Shown here piece after piece: positions 1 to 8,697 of a stretch of DNA of 34,162 bases. The DNA comes from Chitinophagaceae bacterium (GTDB lineage Bacteria > Bacteroidota > Bacteroidia > Chitinophagales > Chitinophagaceae), in the NCBI GenBank assembly GCA_028288595.1, contig JAQBNK010000109.1:1-34162 (forward strand), written 5' to 3'. The notes beneath the pieces were generated by a model, which had not been told where the DNA came from, searched no databases, and was given only the letters and a program-made list of their open reading frames with translations. A program made the position numbers and the translations under genes. Every line of letters begins with the position of its first letter. Within the stretch, counting starts at the first letter, position 1.

Positions 1-367
1 GAGCCCATGTATATGTCCACCCGATTTTATCCAATACTTCTTCTGCTACCAGTTCCATTGAATCTGCGGCAGCTATTTCCAATAGGGGTTTATCAAGAAA
101 GCCGGGCCAGGCATTAATACGAATATAATTTTCGTATTTAAAATCTTTCGTTGTGCTGATCACTGCATTAGCAAAAACAGGACGCCCCTTTACAAACAAG
201 TTTGCGCCGGTATGCTCCTTATCAAACAAAAGATCAAAATAAACATCTGCATCGGCTTCTTCTATCAGGTCGTCTTCACCATACCATTCAATTCTTATAT
301 CGTTATTCACAGGCTTTGTCAGCAGTTCCTGTTTTTGTAAATCATTGCACCGGATAATAATATGCAT
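1..367 (-). CDS. Partial 3-hydroxyacyl-CoA dehydrogenase-like protein (3' end outside window)
   Basis: An open frame runs leftward from an ATG at 365-367 to the window edge without a stop, giving 122 residues. The N-terminus reads MHIIIRCNDLQKQ and the part nearest the edge reads EEVLDKIGWTYTWA. The segment YIRINAWPGFLDKPLLEIA followed by that stretch resembles, from memory, the link between the degenerate nucleotide-binding half and the C-terminal helical half of a 3-hydroxyacyl-CoA dehydrogenase-like family seen in Bacteroidota. No intact glycine-rich Rossmann motif is visible in this part, so the enzyme may be an atypical member. It is divergent from ridA across a 154-base spacer. The family call is tentative; the existence of the gene is firmer, because the frame is long, open and has ordinary composition. 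Confidence 0.55.
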   Translation of the reverse strand, partial: MHIIIRCNDLQKQELLTKPVNNDIRIEWYGEDDLIEEADADVYFDLLFDKEHTGANLFVKGRPVFANAVISTTKDFKYENYIRINAWPGFLDKPLLEIAAADSMELVAEEVLDKIGWTYTWA

Positions 368-521
368 AAACCTGTTTGTGTGGCAAATTTAAGGGGTTGT
401 AGGATTGAAATATTTTCCATGTAAAGAATAAGCCCGATGCGATACAGACAAAGTTTCTTAAAGTTTTTTTCTTTCTGTTTCTTTGCGTCTCAGTGCCTTT
501 ACGGCAGTAAAAACAAATCAA

Positions 522-905
522 ATGAAGATCATCGTTAACACAGAAAAAGCACCCGCCCCGATAGGACCATATAACCAGGCAATAAAAACAGACAGCCTTT
601 TATTTGTGAGCGGGCAGGTAGCTATAGACCCGGTAACCAACGACCTTATAAAAGGTGATATCAAAACGGAAACTACACAGGTGATGATTAACCTGAAAAA
701 CATTTTGGAAGAGGCGAAAGTTACTTTCGAGCATGTTGTAAAAACCACTATTTTCTTAAGCGATATGAATTTGTTTGCCGATGTGAATGAAGTGTATGGC
801 TCATATTTTACCGGAGATTTTCCGGCTCGTGAGACTGTCGCCGTGAAAGGATTACCCAAAGGAGTGAATGTGGAGATTAGCGTTATTGCAACGCTGAAAT
901 TGTGA
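522..905 (+). CDS. ridA: RidA/YjgF family enamine/imine deaminase
   Basis: This 127-residue protein matches the usual length of RidA, a cytosolic homotrimer that hydrolyses reactive enamine/imine intermediates released by PLP enzymes. Visible family features are the N-terminal KAPAPIGPYNQAI, the LLFVSGQVAIDP strand, and the C-terminal FPARETVAVKGLPKG, which carries the substrate carboxylate-binding arginine and is followed by VEISVIATLKL. I chose the ATG at 522 because family members begin just before the PIGPY motif. The in-frame start at 483 would add 13 residues derived from a repeat-like spacer. The stop at 903-905 sits directly beside a tandem-inverted repeat (907-965) that separates it from the convergent epimerase gene. 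The family call is secure; the in vivo substrate cannot be read from sequence. Confidence 0.93.
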   Translation: MKIIVNTEKAPAPIGPYNQAIKTDSLLFVSGQVAIDPVTNDLIKGDIKTETTQVMINLKNILEEAKVTFEHVVKTTIFLSDMNLFADVNEVYGSYFTGDFPARETVAVKGLPKGVNVEISVIATLKL

Positions 906-906
906 T

Positions 907-965
907 CGTGAAACGTGAAACGTGAATAAAGTGTGTCGCATTGACGATTCACGTCTCACGTTTCA
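907..965. repeat. Heptad-built hairpin between convergent ridA and epimerase genes
   Basis: Left arm: CGTGAAA at 907-913, CGTGAAA at 914-920 and CGTGAAT at 921-927, a period of 7 bases. Right arm, 947-965, is its reverse complement with one mismatch. The loop is about 19 bases. The stop codon of the leftward epimerase gene (963-965) lies inside the right arm. It sits where a bidirectional terminator would be expected, but lacks a strong flanking T-run on either side. Confidence 0.85.
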
Positions 966-1907
966 AATTGCCTGCACCTCATACAACACACAAAAACTAT
1001 ATTTCTCTTTTGGTTCCAGCAACATCAAACCGGTTCCGCTGTTAAAACAATCAGGCGGGCCTGATACGCATTCAATAGCTACATTCTCCCTGTGATCGGG
1101 AATAAAAACTTGTATATACGGTAAGGTTTTGCCCGAATGGATAATGACTGAAAGACCGTTCCCTTTTAAACAGGCTGCCGCTTTTCCGGGAGTTTTATTT
1201 AGTTTGAATGTATCATCGACTTCTATACTTGAAAGCAGGGTGCTGTTTAGAAAACGTTCATCATTTATTAATTCACCCGTAGGAATTTGTTTTGCATTTA
1301 CCTCAAGGCGCTCATTTGAATCTAATTGTAAAGACCAGTCATCAGTTGCATCTCCTAATTTAAAGTAAGGATGATATCCTTCAGCATAGGGAATAGGTTC
1401 ATTGTTAAAATGACAAACAGTACTTGTTACTTCAAGACGACGATTTTTTTTAAGAGCATATTTTATTTCAGAAATATAAGGAAAGGGATAACCCCTGTCT
1501 ATACCGGTATAAATATTTTTAAGGATTACGAAGCATTCCTGGGAAGACTCCTTCATTTCTTTAATTTCAAACACAGCATCGAACACTAAACCGTGCAATG
1601 CATTTGCACCCTGATAAAACTTTTCAATCTTATACTGCTGTTGATTAAAAAGATAGCGCCCATTATTAATACGACCGGGGAAGGGACTTAAAAATGCAGA
1701 TTTAAACCAGGGTATTAAATTTTCAACGGCGTCTTCAGGCGATTCATATCCATCAATCACATTCCGGTACTTTCCGTTTACAGGGATTGCAAAACGATTC
1801 AGCAGTGCCCCAAAAGCATACACTTCTGCTTCACAGCCAGATTCCAGGTCTTTTAAAGTTATAGCGGCGTATTTTTTTGTATTATCTACGCTAATGCTGA
1901 AACCCAT
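963..1907 (-). CDS. Aldose 1-epimerase (galactose mutarotase-like)
   Basis: The 314-residue protein has the beta-sandwich mutarotase pattern. Near the N-terminus are YAFGALLNRFAI and YKSAF-type segments followed by FPGRINNGRY; centrally AEGYHPYFKLGD contains the histidine expected in the active site; and AIECVSGPPDCFNSG plus GLMLLEPKEKYSF close the fold. Such enzymes interconvert alpha and beta anomers of hexoses in the cytosol. No signal peptide is seen, and no sugar-catabolism genes are adjacent, so substrate and pathway are open. The start at 1907 gives the normal family length. The stop codon is embedded in the inverted repeat shared with ridA, which means the last residues could have been set by repeat insertion. 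Confidence 0.85.
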   Translation of the reverse strand: MGFSISVDNTKKYAAITLKDLESGCEAEVYAFGALLNRFAIPVNGKYRNVIDGYESPEDAVENLIPWFKSAFLSPFPGRINNGRYLFNQQQYKIEKFYQGANALHGLVFDAVFEIKEMKESSQECFVILKNIYTGIDRGYPFPYISEIKYALKKNRRLEVTSTVCHFNNEPIPYAEGYHPYFKLGDATDDWSLQLDSNERLEVNAKQIPTGELINDERFLNSTLLSSIEVDDTFKLNKTPGKAAACLKGNGLSVIIHSGKTLPYIQVFIPDHRENVAIECVSGPPDCFNSGTGLMLLEPKEKYSFCVLYEVQAI

Positions 1908-2015
1908 GTAATAATATTTATGGTTGATAGTTAAGGCCTATCAAATATTGTTCTAAGATGCAGAATATCTGTGAAAGGCATGCTAACAAGCGTTAACTGT
2001 TGATGTGAAAAGCAT

Positions 2016-2023
2016 TAAATTTG
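2016..2023 (+). promoter_or_regulatory. TAnnTTTG -7 box of icmF
   Basis: TAAATTTG matches the Bacteroidota -7 consensus exactly. A weak GTT lies about 21 bases upstream. Transcription starting some 5-8 bases downstream would leave a leader of about 10 bases before the ATG at 2039. The box also contains the TTG at 2021, which argues against that codon as a translation start. Confidence 0.55.
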
Positions 2024-2038
2024 CGGCTACCGAAAGAC

Positions 2039-5000
2039 ATGAGCTATACACCTTCCAATAAAATAAGAATCGTTACTGCTGCCTCACTTTTTGATGGCCA
2101 CGATGCCGCCATCAATATTATGCGCCGCATCTTACAATCGAAGGGCGCTGAAATAATTCACCTGGGACATAACAGAAGTGTGAGAGATATTGTTGAGGCT
2201 GCTATTGAGGAAGATGCACAGGGAATTGCGATCACGAGCTACCAGGGGGGTCACGTAGAGTTTTTCAAATACATGAAAGACCTGCTCGAAGAAAGCGGTT
2301 GTGGTCATATTAAAATTTTTGGTGGAGGGGGCGGAACAATTTTGCCGGATGAAATCCGTGAACTGCATAATTATGGTATCACGAAAATTTATTCTCCTGA
2401 TGACGGCAGAAAGATGGGTCTTGAAGGAATGATCGAAGACGTCATCAAACAATGCGATTTTAATTTGAATGGAAATGGTGAGTATAAAGTTCCGATGGGT
2501 TTGGGTGAAGTGAAAGATGTAAGAAAAGTGGCCAGAGGAATTACCAATGCCGAGAACGGTGTTAAAACCGAAATCCGAAATCCGAAATCCGAAATCCCAA
2601 CTGCCAGCCATCAACCATCAACCATTCCTGTGCTTGGAATTACAGGAACCGGCGGTGCCGGCAAATCTTCCGTTACAGATGAAATTGTGCGACGTTATCT
2701 GAATATGTTTATAGATAAAACAATTGCAGTTATTTCTGTTGATCCTTCCAAGAAAAAAACGGGCGGCGCATTATTGGGTGATAGAATTCGTATGAATGCG
2801 ATCTCCCATCCACGTGCATACATGCGCAGTCTTGCAACACGTGATGATAACACGGCATTGAGCGCCTATGTACAGGATGCAATTAATATTTGCCGTGCAA
2901 CTGGTTTTGATTTTATCATTTTAGAATCGGCCGGTGTTGGACAAAGTGATGCGTCTATTTTAGATTATTGTGATGTGAGTTTATATGTGATGACGCCCGA
3001 ATATGGCGCTGCCTCACAACTGGAAAAAATCAATATGCTTGATTATGCAGATGTTGTCTGCATAAATAAATTTGATAAAGCCGGTGCACTCGATGCTTTG
3101 CATGATGTGAGAAAACAATACAAACGCAATCACCAGTTATGGACGGCAAAAGACGATGAATTACCTGTTGTGGGAACCATTGCCGCTCAATTCAATGATG
3201 CGGGTATTAATGAACTGTTCGAAAAAATATGGGTAGCAGTTGAAAAGAAAACCCGTGTTAAGCTGGGTAATATTGAACTGCACAAGCATCTAAAAGATAC
3301 GACTACCAAATCCCAGATCATTCCTCCGAAAAGAGTTCGCTATTTAAGCGAGATATCAGAAAATAACAGGAGTTATGATGAATGGGTGAATGAACAATGT
3401 GCGATCGCTACCAAACTTTACCAGATCAACGGACTGCAATCAGAGTTGACAATTTCCCAGGAGTTAGCAACGCTTAAAAATAAATTCGAAAAGCAATTAC
3501 ACCCGCACTGCAAAAAACTGATGGATGAATGGTCCTCAGTAGTTCAAAAATATAAAGCAGAATTTTTCGAATACAAGGTTCGTGATAAAGTAATTAAGCA
3601 GCCATTGGTTACGCTTTCATTAAGCGGTACAAAAATTCCAAAAGTTGTTTTACCAAAATACAAAGACTGGGGTGATATTCTTCGCTGGCAGTTACAGGAA
3701 AATATCCCCGGTGAATTTCCCTATACTGCCGGAGTGTTTGAGTTAAAAAGGCAAGGCGAAGACCCGACGAGAATGTTTGCCGGTGAAGGTGGCCCTGAGA
3801 GAACGAACAAACGCTTCCACTATGTTTCATTAGATCAGCCGGCACAAAGATTATCTACCGCTTTTGACAGTGTTACATTATATGGTGAAGATCCCGATGC
3901 CCGTCCTGATATCTATGGAAAGATCGGTAACAGCGGAGTTAGTATTGCGACTGTTGATGATGCGAAGAAATTATATAGCGGATTCGATCTTTGCAATCCC
4001 AAGACTTCTGTGAGTATGACGATCAATGGTCCCGCGCCAATGTTATTAGCGTTCTTTTTAAATGCAGCGATTGATCAGCAGTGTGAAAAATATATTGACG
4101 AGCATGATCTCTGGAAAGAAATTGTCAAAATTCAAAATTCAAAATTCAAAACCCAAAAAAAACCCGTCTATCATAATTCTTCATCTCCTGAAATATTGCC
4201 GGAAGGAAATAATGGATTAGGATTAAAGTTGCTTGGGCTGAGTGGTGATGAAGTATTGCCCAAAGAAATTTATGAACAGTTAAAGATCCGGGCATTAACA
4301 CAGGTGCGTGGAACGGTACAGGCAGATATTTTAAAAGAGGACCAGGCGCAGAATACCTGCATTTTCTCTACCGAGTTTGCTTTGAAACTAATGGGTGATG
4401 TGCAGGAATATTTCATTCAAAATGCAATTCGCAATTTTTATAGTGTTTCTATCAGCGGGTATCATATTGCTGAAGCAGGAGCTAATCCCATTACGCAATT
4501 AGCATTTACCTTATCAAACGGTTTCACTTATGTTGAATATTATCTGAGCCGCGGGATGAACATTGATGATTTCGCTCCCAATCTTTCTTTTTTCTTTAGT
4601 AATGGAATGGATGCAGAGTACAGTGTGATAGGGCGGGTAGCAAGACGCATCTGGGCAAAAGCCATGAAGAATAAATACAAAGGGAATGAACGTTCTCAAA
4701 AACTAAAATATCATATTCAAACTTCCGGTCGCAGTTTGCATGCGCAGGAAATTGATTTTAATGATATAAGAACAACACTGCAGGCTTTGTATGCGATCTA
4801 TGATAACTGTAATTCACTTCACACAAATGCTTATGATGAAGCGATCACTACTCCTACTGAAGAAAGCGTGAGAAGAGCAATGGCGATACAGTTAATTATT
4901 AATCGTGAACTGGGTTCTGCCAAAACAGAAAACACCATACAGGGATCTTTTGCAATTGAAGAATTAACTGATTTGGTTGAAGAAGCAGTACTTGCAGAAT

Positions 5001-5407
5001 TTGACCGCCTCACAGAACGGGGTGGCGTTTTAGGAGCGATGGAAAGAATGTACCAGCGTAATAAAATACAGGAAGAGAGTTTGCAATACGAACACCTGAA
5101 ACATACCGGGGAATTGCCATTGATCGGTGTAAATACTTTTCTTAATAAAAAAGGAAGCCCAACTATAGTTCCCAACGAAATTATCCGATCAACGAAAGAG
5201 GAGAAAGAACAGCAGATACAAAACCTGCATGCATTCTGGAAACGCAATGAAAATAAATCTGCAGAGATGCTTAGTCGTTTAAAAACAGTGGCCATCAATA
5301 ATGAAAATCTTTTTGCCGAATTAATGGAGACTGTGAAATATTGTTCACTCGGTCAAATTACACATGCATTGTATGAAGTTGGCGGACAGTACCGGAGAAA
5401 TATGTAG
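2039..5407 (+). CDS. icmF: Fused isobutyryl-CoA mutase IcmF (B12 domain, G-protein chaperone, mutase)
   Basis: This 1122-residue protein has the full IcmF order. The N-terminal cobalamin-binding domain holds DGHDAA (D19, H21; the cobalt-ligating loop). A MeaB-like G domain holds the P-loop GTGGAGKSS (about 203-211) and INKFD (about 342). The catalytic barrel has [19 protein letters not shown] near 560, then [16 protein letters not shown] and [14 protein letters not shown]. Family members interconvert isobutyryl- and n-butyryl-CoA using adenosylcobalamin, the G domain loading and editing the cofactor; some variants use pivalyl- or isovaleryl-CoA. I chose ATG 2039 because the upstream TTG lies within a promoter box. 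Two oddities are heptad-repeat arrays inside the frame, at residues 178-197 and 696-707, the first in the linker between the B12 and G domains. The gene appears to be transcribed alone and ends at a bidirectional terminator. Confidence 0.95.
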   Translation: MSYTPSNKIRIVTAASLFDGHDAAINIMRRILQSKGAEIIHLGHNRSVRDIVEAAIEEDAQGIAITSYQGGHVEFFKYMKDLLEESGCGHIKIFGGGGGTILPDEIRELHNYGITKIYSPDDGRKMGLEGMIEDVIKQCDFNLNGNGEYKVPMGLGEVKDVRKVARGITNAENGVKTEIRNPKSEIPTASHQPSTIPVLGITGTGGAGKSSVTDEIVRRYLNMFIDKTIAVISVDPSKKKTGGALLGDRIRMNAISHPRAYMRSLATRDDNTALSAYVQDAINICRATGFDFIILESAGVGQSDASILDYCDVSLYVMTPEYGAASQLEKINMLDYADVVCINKFDKAGALDALHDVRKQYKRNHQLWTAKDDELPVVGTIAAQFNDAGINELFEKIWVAVEKKTRVKLGNIELHKHLKDTTTKSQIIPPKRVRYLSEISENNRSYDEWVNEQCAIATKLYQINGLQSELTISQELATLKNKFEKQLHPHCKKLMDEWSSVVQKYKAEFFEYKVRDKVIKQPLVTLSLSGTKIPKVVLPKYKDWGDILRWQLQENIPGEFPYTAGVFELKRQGEDPTRMFAGEGGPERTNKRFHYVSLDQPAQRLSTAFDSVTLYGEDPDARPDIYGKIGNSGVSIATVDDAKKLYSGFDLCNPKTSVSMTINGPAPMLLAFFLNAAIDQQCEKYIDEHDLWKEIVKIQNSKFKTQKKPVYHNSSSPEILPEGNNGLGLKLLGLSGDEVLPKEIYEQLKIRALTQVRGTVQADILKEDQAQNTCIFSTEFALKLMGDVQEYFIQNAIRNFYSVSISGYHIAEAGANPITQLAFTLSNGFTYVEYYLSRGMNIDDFAPNLSFFFSNGMDAEYSVIGRVARRIWAKAMKNKYKGNERSQKLKYHIQTSGRSLHAQEIDFNDIRTTLQALYAIYDNCNSLHTNAYDEAITTPTEESVRRAMAIQLIINRELGSAKTENTIQGSFAIEELTDLVEEAVLAEFDRLTERGGVLGAMERMYQRNKIQEESLQYEHLKHTGELPLIGVNTFLNKKGSPTIVPNEIIRSTKEEKEQQIQNLHAFWKRNENKSAEMLSRLKTVAINNENLFAELMETVKYCSLGQITHALYEVGGQYRRNM
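2571..2628 (+). repeat. In-frame heptad repeat array in icmF linker
   Basis: Four copies of AAATCCG (last one AAATCCC) span 2571-2598, and a second word, CCATCAA, CCATCAA, CCATTCC, spans 2608-2628. The translated segment ([10 protein letters not shown] then HQPSTIP) is low complexity and lies in the linker just before the G domain. The two words are tandem with period 7, like the intergenic arrays, but have no inverted partner. Confidence 0.9.
4124..4158 (+). repeat. In-frame heptad repeat array in icmF mutase domain
   Basis: Five consecutive heptamers: GTCAAAA, three copies of TTCAAAA, then CCCAAAA. They encode [12 protein letters not shown]. The same words GTCAAAA and TTCAAAA build the intergenic hairpin at 7069-7153, and GTCAAAA that at 27715-27772. 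Confidence 0.9.
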
Positions 5408-5540
5408 TTTTTAAGCTTTCGCTGAATTTGCGAAAGTTCTATTGTTCAGTCCTTAAGCACACAATACAATAGATCCGGGAGGCTATTAATGGCAAGTATT
5501 TATGCTCATATCTTAAAATAATTCCTGTATGGTTAGAAAA

Positions 5541-5580
5541 ATAAAAAAGCCCTCAATTATTCATTGGGGGCTTTTATTTT
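5541..5580. terminator. Bidirectional intrinsic terminator between icmF and glyS
   Basis: A 13-bp stem (5545-5557 with 5563-5575; one G-T wobble) around a 5-base loop contains GCCC/GGGC and is flanked by A-rich sequence on the left and T-rich sequence on the right. It can end transcripts from both convergent genes. A second, weaker stem CTTTCGC/GCGAAAG lies at 5416-5436, just after the icmF stop. Confidence 0.85.
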
Positions 5581-5594
5581 TTTCTAATGGGAAT

Positions 5595-7040
5595 TCAAAT
5601 TACTTCATTCATTACAATCTCCTTTACTTTATTTAAGGGAATCCTTTCCTGTTTCATACTGTCACGATAACGTATAGTAACCATTTGATCTTCTTTCGTC
5701 TGGTGATCTATTGTTACGCAAAAAGGCGTGCCGATTGCATCCTGCCTGCGATAACGTTTGCCGATTGTATCTTTTTCTTCGTAATAACATTTAAAATTCC
5801 CTCTGCACTCATTCAACAATTCCTTTGCGATTTCAGGTAAACCATCTTTTTTTAATAAAGGAAGAATTGCGAGTTTATTCGGAGCCAGTTTAGCCGGAAT
5901 GCGTAATACAACGCGGCTATCTGTTGTTCCATCTTCTTTATTTATTGTTTCCTCATCATAAGCATTGCAAAGAATGAGAAGAAACATTCTATCAAGGCCG
6001 ATCGACGTCTCTACAACATAAGGAACATAATGTTTGTTGATCTCTGTATCGAAATAAGTAAGTTTTTTACCGCTGTGTTCCTGATGACTTTTTAAATCGA
6101 AATTTGTTCTTGAGTGAATGCCTTCTACTTCTTTAAAGCCAATTGGAAATTCGAATTCAATATCTACAGCAGCATTTGCGTAGTGCGCCAATTTTACATG
6201 ATCATGAAAACGATATTTTTCTTTTGGCAGCCCCAGGCTTAAGTGCCAGTTCATTCTTGTTTCTTTCCAGTACTCATACCATTCCAGTTCTGTTCCCGGC
6301 CTGCAAAAAAATTGCATTTCCATTTGTTCAAATTCACGCATACGGAAAATGAATTGTCTTGCCACAATTTCATTCCTGAACGCTTTTCCTGTTTGTGCAA
6401 TACCAAAAGGAATTTTCATTCTCGCCGTTTTTTGAACATTGAGAAAATTCACGAAAATTCCCTGTGCCGTTTCGGGGCGCAAATAAATAGTATCAGCATC
6501 TTCAGCAACAGAACCCAATTGCGTTGAGAACATTAAATTGAACTGGCGAATATCTGTCCAGTTACATGTGCTGCTGACAGCGCAGCTTATTTTATTTTCT
6601 TCTATCAATTGTTTTAGGGCAACAAAATCTTCTTTTGCTAAAAGCTGATCCATTTTCTCAAGCAGGGCATCGGCTTCGGTTTTTTTTCCGGCATCTTCCA
6701 GTTTTGCTGCATGTGCCTCTATTAAATGATCAACACGATAACGCTTTTGAGAATCTTTGTTATCAATCATAGGGTCGCTGAAATTATCAACGTGACCGCT
6801 TGCTTTCCAGGTTGTAGGATGCATGAAGATGGCAGCGTCAATACCAACGATATTGTCCTGCATTTGCGTCATGCTTTTCCACCAGTAGTCGCGAATATTT
6901 TTTTTCAGCTCACTGCCGTATGGGCCATAATCGTAAACGGCGCTTAACCCGTCGTAGATTTCACTGCTTTGAAAAACAAAACCGTATTCTTTGGCGTGGG
7001 ATATAATTGCCTGGAACCTGTTCTCTTGTTGTATACTCAT
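5595..7040 (-). CDS. glyS: Glycyl-tRNA synthetase, single-chain (eukaryote/archaea-type) class II
   Basis: This 481-residue protein charges tRNA-Gly with glycine. It is the homodimeric alpha2 type rather than the alpha/beta bacterial type. Visible features are QSSEIYDGLSAVYDYGPYG at the N-terminus, motif 2 as FRNEIVARQFIFRMREFEQ, motif 3 around ETSIGLDRMFL, and a C-terminal anticodon-binding domain starting near LAPNKLAILPLL and containing YEEKDTIGKRYRRQD. I chose the ATG at 7040: members start close to the ENRFQAIISHAKEYGFV segment, and the 11 extra residues of the longer frame (start 7073) are hydrophobic and repeat-derived. A near-consensus -7 box (TTTCTTTG, 7049-7056) lies 8 bases upstream. 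It converges on icmF across a shared terminator. Confidence 0.95.
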   Translation of the reverse strand: MSIQQENRFQAIISHAKEYGFVFQSSEIYDGLSAVYDYGPYGSELKKNIRDYWWKSMTQMQDNIVGIDAAIFMHPTTWKASGHVDNFSDPMIDNKDSQKRYRVDHLIEAHAAKLEDAGKKTEADALLEKMDQLLAKEDFVALKQLIEENKISCAVSSTCNWTDIRQFNLMFSTQLGSVAEDADTIYLRPETAQGIFVNFLNVQKTARMKIPFGIAQTGKAFRNEIVARQFIFRMREFEQMEMQFFCRPGTELEWYEYWKETRMNWHLSLGLPKEKYRFHDHVKLAHYANAAVDIEFEFPIGFKEVEGIHSRTNFDLKSHQEHSGKKLTYFDTEINKHYVPYVVETSIGLDRMFLLILCNAYDEETINKEDGTTDSRVVLRIPAKLAPNKLAILPLLKKDGLPEIAKELLNECRGNFKCYYEEKDTIGKRYRRQDAIGTPFCVTIDHQTKEDQMVTIRYRDSMKQERIPLNKVKEIVMNEVI

Positions 7041-7068
7041 ATAGAGGGCAAAGAAAAGTAAAAAAAAA

Positions 7069-7153
7069 GTCAAAAGTCAAAAGTAAAAAGTCAAAAACCA
7101 AACTCTTGCGGTTCAAGGTATCTTTTTGAATTTTGAATTTTTACTTTTGACTT
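7069..7153. repeat. Heptad-built hairpin upstream of glyS
   Basis: Left arm: GTCAAAA, GTCAAAA, GTAAAAA, GTCAAAA (7069-7096). Right arm 7123-7153 contains the reverse complements, ending in TTTTTACTTTTGACTT, with TTTTGAA copies toward the loop. It lies just beyond the likely glyS promoter. Confidence 0.85.
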
Positions 7154-7195
7154 AGCTGGCGGAATGACTGCATCGTGCCGAAGCCTGCACAGTCG

Positions 7196-7246
7196 TACAA
7201 GAGTGCGACGCAACTTAGCTGATAGTAGCAATGCAGCCCGGCTAAT
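7196..7246 (+). repeat. Second dispersed repeat, copy A (GTGCGACGCAA head)
   Basis: Head GTGCGACGCAA at 7203-7213 and tail GCAGCCCGGCTAAT at 7233-7246. A second copy with the same head and a tail differing mainly in the middle (GCTGCCGGGTTAAT) lies on the other strand at 23323-23375, with nearly the same head-to-tail distance. The stop codon of the YihY gene (7242-7244) lies in the tail. Confidence 0.6.
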
Positions 7247-8207
7247 TATCTTTTTTAATTTCTTTAACCACTGCTTTTGTGTCGGATTGTTCCTGCAAAG
7301 GTTTTCGGTTTTCCATTTCAACCTGCTGAATAAAAACGGCATAATCATTTGGACGGATATTGCATCCATTTGCCTGTGCATAGATGCGGGTGAAGATGGC
7401 CCCGAAATATAGAATGATAGCGGAATAATAAACCCATAAAAGGATAACGATGATAGAACCTGCAGCGCCATAGCTGCTGGTAACATTGCTTTGACCAAGA
7501 TATAATGCGATAGCAAATTTGCCTATTATAAAAAGCAGGCCGGTAATAAAAGCGCCCATCCAGACATCTCTCCAGCGGATGACCGCATCGGGGAGAACCT
7601 TGAAAATTATGGCAAAAAGTACTGTGATGATGCCTAGTGTTAATACCAGGTTGATCCCATAAATTATATAAACCGTTATATCAGGAAAAATTCGTTTCAG
7701 GACTTCTCCGAATGCTTCGATGAGTGCATTAATAACCAGTGAGACCATAAGAATAAAACCCAGGCCAACGATCAGTGAAAAGCTTAATAACCGGTTCAAA
7801 ATAATTTTTAAAAATCCTTTTTTGGGCTTTGCTTTTAAATGCCAGATGGTATTAATCGAATCCTGTATCTCCGTAAAAACGCCTGTTGCAGTAAGTACAA
7901 GCGTAATGATGCTGATAATAGAAGCAACCGTCGTTTTACCGGAGACCGCTGCATTTTTAATGAGGTCCTGTATCTGCAATGCGGCTGTTGGGCCTACAAA
8001 TCCGCTGATTTGTCCGTATATCGATCCTTGTATCGCATCTCTTTTATAGAATGTTTCAGCAATGGCAATAATTACGATTAGCATTGGCGCCAATGAAAAG
8101 ACGGTATAATAAGCAAGCGCAGCTGATTTTTTTAAAACATTCTGGTTGTTGAATTCGGGCAGGCTTTGTTTAAAAACTTTCCAGATCTGTTTAGCATGCA
8201 TTTTCAT
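7242..8207 (-). CDS. YihY/BrkB family inner-membrane protein
   Basis: The 321-residue protein shows six or so hydrophobic segments and the family's conserved patches: SAALAYYTVFSLAPMLIVII near the N-terminus, TGVFTEIQDSINTIW in the middle, LPDAVIRWRDVWMGAFITG, and GAAGSIIVILLWVYYSAIIL with YFGAIFTRIYA. Members were once annotated as ribonuclease BN, which is an old misassignment; the family is an integral membrane protein of uncertain transport role. The C-terminal tail after ANGCNIRPNDYAVF is polar and charged, probably cytoplasmic. Start at 8207 (MKM; the second Met two codons later is equally possible). Its stop codon falls in a dispersed repeat. It follows the MazG-like gene on the same strand with a 100-base gap, so co-transcription is possible but not shown. 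Confidence 0.88.
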   Translation of the reverse strand: MKMHAKQIWKVFKQSLPEFNNQNVLKKSAALAYYTVFSLAPMLIVIIAIAETFYKRDAIQGSIYGQISGFVGPTAALQIQDLIKNAAVSGKTTVASIISIITLVLTATGVFTEIQDSINTIWHLKAKPKKGFLKIILNRLLSFSLIVGLGFILMVSLVINALIEAFGEVLKRIFPDITVYIIYGINLVLTLGIITVLFAIIFKVLPDAVIRWRDVWMGAFITGLLFIIGKFAIALYLGQSNVTSSYGAAGSIIVILLWVYYSAIILYFGAIFTRIYAQANGCNIRPNDYAVFIQQVEMENRKPLQEQSDTKAVVKEIKKDN

Positions 8208-8307
8208 CCGTATGAATTTAATAGTTAATGCGGATGGAGCCGCGGGTATCGCCTGAATATGATTTCATGTTTATGGGTGCAACCAATCGTATGCCAGAGG
8301 ATTTTAG

Positions 8308-8634
8308 TTATTGAAGTTTTTCATTATTTAAGTGGCGGCTGACATCACGAATATTCTTTTTATCGAAGTTTTTTTCAAGGGCCTGGGTGAGATCTACTCC
8401 GGTTTGATTGGCAAGGCAAATAAGTACCCAGAGTACATCAGCCATCTCATCCGCCATATTTAATTCTTCTTCATTTTTTTTGAATGACTGATCGCCGTAT
8501 TTACGTGCCATTATCCTCGCTAGCTCGCCTACTTCTTCTGTGAGAATTGTCATGTTGGTTAATTCGCTGAAATAACGGACGCCAACTGTTTTAATCCAGT
8601 TATCGATGGTTGTTTGGGCTTCGTGGATGGTCAT
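8308..8634 (-). CDS. MazG-like nucleotide pyrophosphohydrolase
   Basis: This 108-residue all-helical protein carries the MazG-type metal-binding pattern: EEVGELAR in the first helix pair and ELNMADEMADVLWVLICLA later, supplying the acidic residues that bind magnesium. Short single-domain members hydrolyse non-canonical or excess (d)NTPs to monophosphates, acting as house-cleaning enzymes in the cytosol; dCTP-type or other substrate preference cannot be told here. The length is that of a one-domain MazG-like protein, not the two-domain E. coli MazG. A perfect TACATTTG box lies at 8669-8676, leaving a leader of about 27 bases. Confidence 0.88.
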   Translation of the reverse strand: MTIHEAQTTIDNWIKTVGVRYFSELTNMTILTEEVGELARIMARKYGDQSFKKNEEELNMADEMADVLWVLICLANQTGVDLTQALEKNFDKKNIRDVSRHLNNEKLQ

Positions 8635-8668
8635 GCGGGGATTTAGTATTTAGCACTAATACAGTTGA

Positions 8669-8676
8669 CAAATGTA
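8669..8676 (-). promoter_or_regulatory. TAnnTTTG -7 box of the MazG-like gene
   Basis: On the minus strand the sequence is TACATTTG, a perfect consensus match, 34 bases before the ATG at 8634. No convincing TTG -33 element at the usual spacing was found. Confidence 0.45.
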
Positions 8677-8697
8677 ATCAAAACCATGGCCGCTTCT

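Noticed and set aside
518-952. 144-residue ORF antisense to ridA
   Set aside because: It mirrors the ridA coding frame, matches no family I know, and ends in the repeat; ridA is clearly the real gene.
907-965. Heptad arrays as CRISPR arrays
   Set aside because: Repeats are 7 bases long with no spacers and no cas genes nearby.
2021-2038. TTG start for icmF, six codons upstream
   Set aside because: The TTG is part of the TAAATTTG promoter box, so it would not be in the transcript.
4831-5298. 155-residue ORF antisense to the icmF 3' end
   Set aside because: Serine/cysteine-rich composition typical of a shadow frame, with no domain pattern.
7091-7516. 141-residue ORF overlapping the YihY gene in another frame
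   Set aside because: It reads through the heptad hairpin and the second repeat and lies within the YihY frame; not a plausible protein.
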